Of a DNA stretch of 5,869 nucleotides, positions 1 through 3,799 are shown piece after piece. Source of the DNA: JBGPMO01 sp041487075 (lineage in GTDB: Bacteria > Patescibacteriota > Minisyncoccia > UBA6257 > 1-14-0-10-40-38). A model generated the notes under the pieces. The model saw only the letters and a program-made list of their open reading frames with translations. It was not told the origin of the DNA and made no database searches. Numbering within the stretch: position 1 is the stretch's first letter; every line of letters starts with the position of its first letter. Location of the stretch: NCBI GenBank assembly GCA_041487075.1, contig JBGPMO010000040.1, positions 1 to 5,869 of the forward strand, read 5' to 3'. Both the position numbers and the translations under genes were made by a program.

Positions 1-351
1 AGAGCCGAAACGAAGCCGCACTATGTTGCTCGAAAAGATATAAAAACAAATACCATCGTGGTTGCGGAAGGAAATGATAATCCCGCGCTTTACCGAAAGG
101 AAATAACTCTAACGAATGTGAATTTCATTCATCCTTCTTATTCCAATGTTCTCAAGAACATTGGAATAAGGGTTGATGCGCGGGTTCGGTATCGCCAGCC
201 CCTTGCGAAAGCGGAATTAGTAAGTCATAAGTTACCCGTTATGAGTTATAAGTTGCTTTTTGAGAAACCTCAAAAAGCAGTCGCTCCGGGTCAGTCCGCC
301 GTTTTCTATACTGCAAAAGGTGAGATGCTGGGTGGAGGAATCATACGGTAA
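1..351 (+). CDS. mnmA: tRNA-specific 2-thiouridylase MnmA, C-terminal part (5' truncated by window edge)
   Basis: MnmA thiolates C2 of the wobble uridine (U34) in tRNA(Lys/Glu/Gln), using ATP and sulfur relayed from a cysteine desulfurase; it is cytoplasmic. The frame is open from base 1, so the 116 visible residues are the tail of a longer protein, and the stop is TAA at 349-351. What is seen is the C-terminal beta-barrel: a segment ALYRKEITLTNVNFI, then RVRYRQPL, then the family's closing block with PGQSAVFY, GEMLGGGIIR and the stop. The catalytic cysteines and the ATP-binding PP-loop lie upstream of the window. The spacing between RYRQ and PGQ is close to that of other MnmA proteins, so the repeats found here (137-170, 220-261, 254-279) have not disrupted the gene. 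No clear terminator follows. The identity is firm from the closing block alone. Confidence 0.92.
   Translation, partial: RAETKPHYVARKDIKTNTIVVAEGNDNPALYRKEITLTNVNFIHPSYSNVLKNIGIRVDARVRYRQPLAKAELVSHKLPVMSYKLLFEKPQKAVAPGQSAVFYTAKGEMLGGGIIR
137..170. repeat. perfect 16-bp inverted repeat with 2-nt spacer inside mnmA
   Basis: The left arm CTTATTCCAATGTTCT (137-152) is the exact reverse complement of the right arm at 155-170, with CA between them. As RNA it would form a hairpin of about 15 bp with a tetraloop, and two G-U pairs could extend the base. It is read in frame as SYSNVLKNIGIR, in the variable loop between the NVNFI and RYRQ blocks of MnmA. A perfect match of this length is not expected by chance. 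It resembles an in-frame palindromic element; whether it is mobile or repeated elsewhere cannot be seen from one window. Confidence 0.85.
220..261 (+). repeat. two-copy imperfect 21-bp (7-codon) direct repeat inside mnmA
   Basis: Units at 220-240 and 241-261 share the core AGTYATAAGTT and translate to VSHKLPV and MSYKLLF. Both lie in frame in the variable stretch between RYRQ and the PGQ block. The period is exactly seven codons, as expected for a local tandem duplication that later diverged. The second unit overlaps the start of the inverted repeat at 254-279. Only two copies are present, so it may also be a chance resemblance. Confidence 0.5.
254..279. repeat. perfect 11-bp inverted repeat with 4-nt loop inside mnmA
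   Basis: TGCTTTTTGAG (254-264) pairs exactly with CTCAAAAAGCA (269-279) around the loop AAAC, and two G-U pairs could add to the base. It encodes LLFEKPQKA, directly before the conserved PGQ motif. There is no poly-T tract after the hairpin, and the coding sequence continues through it, so it is not a terminator. It is the second perfect hairpin within about 150 bases. Confidence 0.75.
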
Positions 352-476
352 TACCGCATATCCTTGTGCACGCAACTTTCTTTTTATTATTACTGAGTCG
401 TATACTGTAGACATACTTGGTTTTTTATCGGTAACGGCCCCGCCTTCGTTAAAACTACGGCTGGCAAGAAAAGCAT
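352..476 (+). promoter_or_regulatory. mnmA-cobO spacer with weak promoter candidate and imperfect hairpin
   Basis: TATACT at 401-406 is a reasonable -10 box, but the -35 position (about 378-383, TTTCTTT region) is poor, so a promoter for cobO is only possible. Bases 442-461 form an imperfect hairpin (GCC...GTT-AA-AAC...GGC, two mismatches) just before the cobO start. Its form, GCCTTCGTT...ACGGC, is similar in style to the GCCGAAGGC palindrome in aspS at 4727-4756. There is no good Shine-Dalgarno sequence before the ATG at 477. A short CGGTA-A-TACCG palindrome (346-356) covers the mnmA stop codon but has no T tract. Confidence 0.25.
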
Positions 477-1055
477 ATGCTCATAGTCTTTACAGGTAAC
501 GGCAAAGGGAAAACCACTGCGGCGCTTGGCCAAGCATTTCGGACACTCGGACGGGGGAAACGCGTGTTAATGATTCAGTTTATTAAAGGACCATGGCGAT
601 CAGGCGAAGACGAATTAGTTTCGAAATTTAAAGCGCAGAAAGCAAAAATGACCGAGCAGGATCAGGAATTCATCGCTGATTTAGAGAATTTCTATGATTT
701 TCAAATTAAAAAACTAGGGCTTGGATTTGTCGGAATCCTTGGCGATACATTACCCAAGGAAGAACATGTGAAAGCGGCGAGAAAAGCGCTTGGATATGCA
801 AAAAGTGAAATGGTAAATGGGAAATGGGACTTACTCATTCTTGATGAGATTAATGTGGCGACCTCGCTCGGACTTTTGACTGTTTATGAGGTTTTAGAGG
901 CAGTTCAGGATCTGCCGATTGATAAGTTTGTAATTTTCACGGGCCGTGGCGCGCCGCAAGCATTTATTGACCGCGCAGATCTTGCAACCGAGATGAAGGA
1001 AATCAAACATCCGTTTAATGACGGCAGACTTGCGAAGATAGCGATGGAATTCTGA
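477..1055 (+). CDS. cobO: ATP:cob(I)alamin adenosyltransferase, CobO/BtuR (CobA) family
   Basis: This enzyme transfers the adenosyl group of ATP to Co(I) of a corrinoid to make adenosylcobalamin, in the cytoplasm. The 192-residue product has the family architecture of a P-loop fold. It shows Walker A GNGKGKTT at 7-14, QFIKG at 34-38, Walker B LLILDE at 119-124, TGRGAP at 155-160 and the closing KHPFNDG at 177-183. It starts directly at the first strand and lacks the N-terminal helix of about 25 residues in E. coli BtuR. Instead it has a longer middle segment (about 50-80) rich in Lys, Glu and Asp. The family motif GFTW, whose Phe and Trp help displace the lower cobalt ligand in Salmonella CobA, reads GFVG here (83-86). 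ATG at 477 is the first plausible start. No other B12 gene is in the window, so a salvage role, for example for a B12-dependent ribonucleotide reductase, is inference. comEC begins 24 bases after the stop. Confidence 0.9.
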   Translation: MLIVFTGNGKGKTTAALGQAFRTLGRGKRVLMIQFIKGPWRSGEDELVSKFKAQKAKMTEQDQEFIADLENFYDFQIKKLGLGFVGILGDTLPKEEHVKAARKALGYAKSEMVNGKWDLLILDEINVATSLGLLTVYEVLEAVQDLPIDKFVIFTGRGAPQAFIDRADLATEMKEIKHPFNDGRLAKIAMEF

Positions 1056-1079
1056 ATAAAATTGAAAATTTCTAGCAGC

Positions 1080-2516
1080 ATGCCGCTCCACGATAAAGCA
1101 TTCTGGTCCATGAGTTTTTTTCTTGTTGGCGTCTTGCTCGCGAGTGTTTTAAACACGTGGCCGAATAAATTGCTCGTTGCGTTGCTTGCGAGTATTTTTG
1201 TTGCAGCGACATTTCTTATTCTAGAGAAAAAATGGCTTGCCGTTTTCTCGCTCACGATTTTTCTTGGCGCTGGTTACTACTTTCTTTATGACCATTATCA
1301 AAAAAACATTCTTATCCCTTATGGCGGGAAGGTTACGGTGACGGGGCTCATCAAAAAAGTTTCAGCGGGCCTTGATAGCCAGGGATTGATACTTGCGCTT
1401 CGCGATCCGTATCACGGCAAGATTCGCATTACCGCTGATCGGTATCCCGAATGGCGGTATGGCGATCTCGTGACTTTCGAAGGCGTGATCCAAGAGTCGG
1501 ATTTGAATTCGAGTGAGCGTCTTTCGAAGGATGGCATTTTTGGCATGGCGAGCTTTCCAAAAATAAAGCTTATTGCTCACGATCAAGGATCGCTCGTGAT
1601 GGCACAGCTCCTTGCCATAAAGCAGTTTGGAGAATCGTCATTTAAGAGCGTATTGCCGCCCGAGAAAGCGGCTTTTTTAGCTGGCCTTACGCTTGGCGAC
1701 ACTGCGGAATTTTCTAAAGCATTTCGTGAGAAGATGAGTTTGACCGGCACGAGTCATTTAGTGGCGCTCTCCGGATATAACGTGACCGTGATTGCAAAAA
1801 GCGTGATGGCTACGTTGGGACTCTGGCTTTCGCGGAAGAAATCGTTTTGGTTCGGATCGCTTGCAGTGCTCGCGTTTGTTCTTATGACGGGCGCCGAGGC
1901 CTCGGTTATGCGCGCGGCGATTATGGCATTTCTAGTGCTTCTTGCCGAGCAAACAGAACGGGTTTATAGTTTTCGGAATGCGATTGCGGTTGCGGCGTTT
2001 GCCATGATTCTCATCAATCCAAAAATTCTCCGTTGGGATGTGGGTTTCCAACTTTCATTCGCGGCATTACTCGGCATTGTGTACCTCCGGCCCGCAATTG
2101 CAAAGTTTTTTAAAGTTGGGCTCTCACCGGGGTTCCTCAATTGGCGGGAAAACCTGCTTACCACCGCCTCGGCCCAAGGCGCTGTTCTGCCAATTCTCCT
2201 CGCAAACTTCGGCATGGTTTCCCCGATCTCGCTTCTCACTAATGTTCTTATTCTCGTTTTTGTTCCGGCGACTATGTTTTTTGGATTTATGATCGCGCTC
2301 GCCAATATTGTTTCTTTCTATCTCGCATGGGGTTTGGGTTTGATTGCCAACCTTTTTTTAAGTTATGAGCTTGGCGTGATTAATTTCTTTTCTCAATTTA
2401 ATACTGCGTTTCACGTTACTTCTTTTGACATAATCTTTTCGCTTGCATATTATGCGGTTCTCATCGCGTGGATTTTTGCCATGAATCGCTCTCAATCCCA
2501 TGCCGCTTCATCGTAA
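1080..2516 (+). CDS. comEC: ComEC/Rec2-type competence protein, membrane channel part
   Basis: ComEC is the inner-membrane channel through which single-stranded DNA enters the cytoplasm in natural transformation. From ATG 1080 the product is 478 residues. It has two or three hydrophobic segments (about 8-70), then a soluble OB-like region resembling DUF4131 (about 80-170, GKVTVTGLI...YGDLVTFEG). The polytopic Competence domain runs from about 185 to the end. Family motifs are visible: HLVALSGYNV at 226-235 (usual form HLLAISGLHV), GAEASVMRA at 271-279, and VGFQLSFAALLG from about 321. The C-terminal hydrolase domain of full-length ComEC is absent and encoded by the next gene. An in-frame TTG at 1062 would add six residues. 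I prefer ATG 1080 because it is the commoner codon and the next protein also begins MPLH. Neither start has a clear ribosome binding site. It probably shares a transcript with cobO upstream. Confidence 0.9.
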   Translation: MPLHDKAFWSMSFFLVGVLLASVLNTWPNKLLVALLASIFVAATFLILEKKWLAVFSLTIFLGAGYYFLYDHYQKNILIPYGGKVTVTGLIKKVSAGLDSQGLILALRDPYHGKIRITADRYPEWRYGDLVTFEGVIQESDLNSSERLSKDGIFGMASFPKIKLIAHDQGSLVMAQLLAIKQFGESSFKSVLPPEKAAFLAGLTLGDTAEFSKAFREKMSLTGTSHLVALSGYNVTVIAKSVMATLGLWLSRKKSFWFGSLAVLAFVLMTGAEASVMRAAIMAFLVLLAEQTERVYSFRNAIAVAAFAMILINPKILRWDVGFQLSFAALLGIVYLRPAIAKFFKVGLSPGFLNWRENLLTTASAQGAVLPILLANFGMVSPISLLTNVLILVFVPATMFFGFMIALANIVSFYLAWGLGLIANLFLSYELGVINFFSQFNTAFHVTSFDIIFSLAYYAVLIAWIFAMNRSQSHAASS

Positions 2517-3393
2517 CGATCGGTATCGTGCTGTCGGGTTTTTTATCGCCGGTCTCCTCATATTCGACGGGATCGTCTGGTCCCTTATTCTTTCTCCACA
2601 CGCCTCCGCTCATTCGCTTGCACTTTATTTTTTAGACATCGGGCAGGGGGATAGCGAGCTGATCCGGCTGCCGAACGGAGCAGCTATTTTAATTGACGGC
2701 GGGCCGCCGAACGGAGCTCTATTGAAAGAGCTTTCAAAAGTTCTTCCTGCTGATGATACCTATATTGATCTCGTGATGATGACGCATCCGCAGCTTGACC
2801 ATTTCGGCGGGTTTGTAGACCTGCTAAAGAAATATGACGTAGGCATGTTTATAGGAAGCGGAAGAAAAGGCGAAATCGCGGCTTATGCAGAGCTCGAAAA
2901 AGCTCTGCGGAGCCGTCGTGTTGGCTATATGGTGCTCGCGGAAGGAGACCAAATTCGTTCGGGAGTCGATACTCTTTCTCTCTTAGGGCCAAGTACAGGG
3001 GATCTTTTGAGTGGAGAATTGAACGACACGTGCCTTGTCGCGCTTCTTCGCGAGGGCGAGTTTCGCGCTCTCTATACCGGTGATATCGGATCAAACGTTG
3101 AGCACGAGCTCGTTCAAAAATATAATCTTGCTTCGCAGGTGTTGAAGGTCGGCCATCATGGGTCGCGGTTTTCTTCAAGCGATGAATTTCTTTCTCAAGT
3201 TACCCCGAAGGTTTCTATCATAGAAGTTGGAGCAAAGAATACGTATGGCCATCCGACCAAAGAAGCTTTAGATCGGCTCACTGCGAGCGGAACAAAAACA
3301 TTCCGCACCGATCAAAATGGCACGGTGAAAGTTGTCTTCGATGGGGAAAATATCGAAGTGTTGACGGAAAAAGGAACGGTTAATCTTTTATAG
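2500..3393 (+). CDS. ComEC-associated metallo-beta-lactamase-fold hydrolase, membrane anchored
   Basis: This 297-residue protein corresponds to the C-terminal domain of full-length ComEC, which is thought to degrade the non-transported DNA strand outside the membrane. One N-terminal hydrophobic segment (about 11-31) acts as anchor or signal peptide. Then comes the fold: YFLDIGQGDSELIRLPNG at 43-60, ILIDGGP at 63-69, THPQLDHFGG at 95-104, YTGDIG at 192-197, VGHHGSR at 217-223 and NTYGHP at 247-252. The metal-site motif HxHxDH reads HPQLDH (His96, Asp100, His101), with Gln in place of the second His (or of the Asp seen in many ComEC proteins). The ATG at 2500 lies inside the end of comEC (17-base overlap, different frame), which suggests translational coupling. 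The frame is closed upstream by TGA at 2482-2484, so this is not simply a frameshifted half of one ORF. The transformation role is inferred from family and neighbour. Confidence 0.87.
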   Translation: MPLHRNDRYRAVGFFIAGLLIFDGIVWSLILSPHASAHSLALYFLDIGQGDSELIRLPNGAAILIDGGPPNGALLKELSKVLPADDTYIDLVMMTHPQLDHFGGFVDLLKKYDVGMFIGSGRKGEIAAYAELEKALRSRRVGYMVLAEGDQIRSGVDTLSLLGPSTGDLLSGELNDTCLVALLREGEFRALYTGDIGSNVEHELVQKYNLASQVLKVGHHGSRFSSSDEFLSQVTPKVSIIEVGAKNTYGHPTKEALDRLTASGTKTFRTDQNGTVKVVFDGENIEVLTEKGTVNLL

Positions 3394-3411
3394 TTTTTTA
3401 AAGGTGCGGGG

Positions 3412-3441
3412 TTGACTCCTGTATCACTATTATCCTATGCT
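3412..3441 (+). promoter_or_regulatory. sigma70-type promoter for the structured RNA
   Basis: TTGACT (3412-3417, five of six bases match TTGACA) is followed by an 18-base spacer and TATGCT (3436-3441, four of six match TATAAT). Transcription would begin at about 3447-3450, just before the first hairpin of the RNA. This is the best promoter-like sequence in the window, and it sits in a true intergenic region only 18 bases after the hydrolase stop codon. Confidence 0.6.
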
Positions 3442-3447
3442 TATTCA

Positions 3448-3683
3448 TAGTACATGGAAGAGCCGTCCAGCAGACTTCTCTGGACGGCATCAAGGGGAAG
3501 CAAGGCAAGAGAGACGGAACGTCGCTCGGCCTTACGGAAGATGGACCTGAAGGGCCTGCGTAGCTTTGTTTTCCCCCGGCGCAATCCTGTTTTCTGATCT
3601 GACAGGATTAACCCCCGGGCACTGTACCGGCGCGCCAGCGGGGAGGGATGTTGCCTGCCTAACGTCCTTCCCCGCCTTTTTTT
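3448..3683 (+). ncRNA. unassigned structured non-coding RNA, about 235 nt
   Basis: The stretch is bounded by a good promoter and a strong terminator. It folds into a series of well-supported stems. Stem 1 is GCCGTCCAG (3462-3470) with CTGGACGGC (3480-3488), perfect 9 bp. Stem 2 is GGGGAAGCAAGGC (3494-3506) with 3563-3576, 13 bp including two G-U pairs and one bulge. It encloses an inner hairpin GAG-A-GACG/CGTC-G-CTC (about 3509-3527) and GGCCTT with AAGGGCC (3528-3533 with 3550-3556). Stem 3 is AATCCTGT (3583-3590) with ACAGGATT (3602-3609), perfect 8 bp. It may lie inside a GGCGC/GCGCC stem (3578-3582 with 3632-3636) together with a CCGG/CCGG helix. The terminator hairpin ends it. I see none of the hallmarks of tmRNA, RNase P RNA, SRP RNA, T-box or cobalamin riboswitch. 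6S RNA is not supported because the ends do not pair. The exact 5' end is a guess. A 47-codon ORF overlaps it (3454-3597), so a coding explanation is not fully excluded. Confidence 0.6.
3638..3683 (+). terminator. intrinsic terminator of the structured RNA
   Basis: A 15-bp stem (3638-3652 with 3661-3675, two G-U pairs) closes an 8-nt loop and has a GC-rich base, GCGGGG/CCCCGC. It is followed by C and seven T (3677-3683). This is a classic rho-independent terminator and fixes the direction and 3' end of the RNA. It lies 116 bases before the aspS start, so it separates that transcript from aspS, unless it works as an attenuator. Confidence 0.88.
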
Positions 3684-3717
3684 ATCTCACTCCCGCGAGA
3701 TATCCTTTAGTTTGTTG

Positions 3718-3749
3718 AATCCGTCAAAAGGTGATTTGAGCGGATTTTT
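3718..3749 (+). terminator. second hairpin with T tract, possible weak terminator or attenuator
   Basis: AATCCG (3718-3723) pairs with CGGATT (3741-3746), and CAAA (3725-3728) pairs with TTTG (3735-3738), with a small internal mismatch and the loop AGGTGA. The stem runs into five T (3745-3749) and then AATCTTTT. It could back up the terminator at 3638-3683. Its 3' arm overlaps the candidate -35 box of aspS. A smaller hairpin, ATCTC/GAGAT (3684-3688 with 3697-3701), lies just upstream. Confidence 0.4.
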
Positions 3750-3764
3750 AATCTTTTCTAAGAT
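3736..3764 (+). promoter_or_regulatory. candidate promoter of the aspS-ndk operon
   Basis: TTGAGC (3736-3741), a 17-base spacer and TAAGAT (3759-3764) give a plausible sigma70-type promoter, with a transcript starting near 3771 and a leader of about 30 bases. The leader has no strong Shine-Dalgarno sequence (only GTGAAA, 3785-3790). A promoter is needed somewhere here because a strong terminator lies upstream, but the boxes match consensus only partly. Confidence 0.45.
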
Positions 3765-3799
3765 ATGGTACTATTTTTTATACCGTGAAATAATCTCGT

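Noticed and set aside
260..499. 79-codon + strand ORF crossing the end of mnmA into cobO
   Set aside because: It overlaps mnmA coding sequence in another frame, has no recognisable motif and runs into cobO; it is a shadow frame.
905..1255. 116-codon minus-strand ORF across the cobO-comEC junction
   Set aside because: It is antisense to two well-supported genes and shows no family motif or start signal.
1894..1905. CCGAGGCCTCGG perfect palindrome in comEC
   Set aside because: It is short and falls in the conserved GAEAS motif, so protein constraint and GC-rich codons account for it.
2482..2516. Frameshift or sequencing error splitting one comEC gene
   Set aside because: The hydrolase frame is closed by TGA at 2482-2484, has its own ATG and its own hydrophobic N-terminus, so two real overlapping genes are more likely.
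2670..2717. 12-nt direct repeat GCCGAACGGAGC, two copies 36 bases apart
   Set aside because: Both copies encode the same tetrapeptide PNGA in the metallo-hydrolase fold; codon reuse explains it.
2887..2908. GCAGAGCT/AGCTCTGC hairpin in the hydrolase gene
   Set aside because: An 8-bp arm with a 6-nt loop is expected about once by chance in a window this size, and it encodes ordinary protein sequence.
3448..3683. Identity as tmRNA, RNase P RNA, SRP RNA, T-box leader or cobalamin riboswitch
   Set aside because: No CCA end or tag frame, no P4 core motifs, no GGAAGCAGCC-type SRP loop, no GGTGGTACCGCG T-box and no B12 box could be found by eye.
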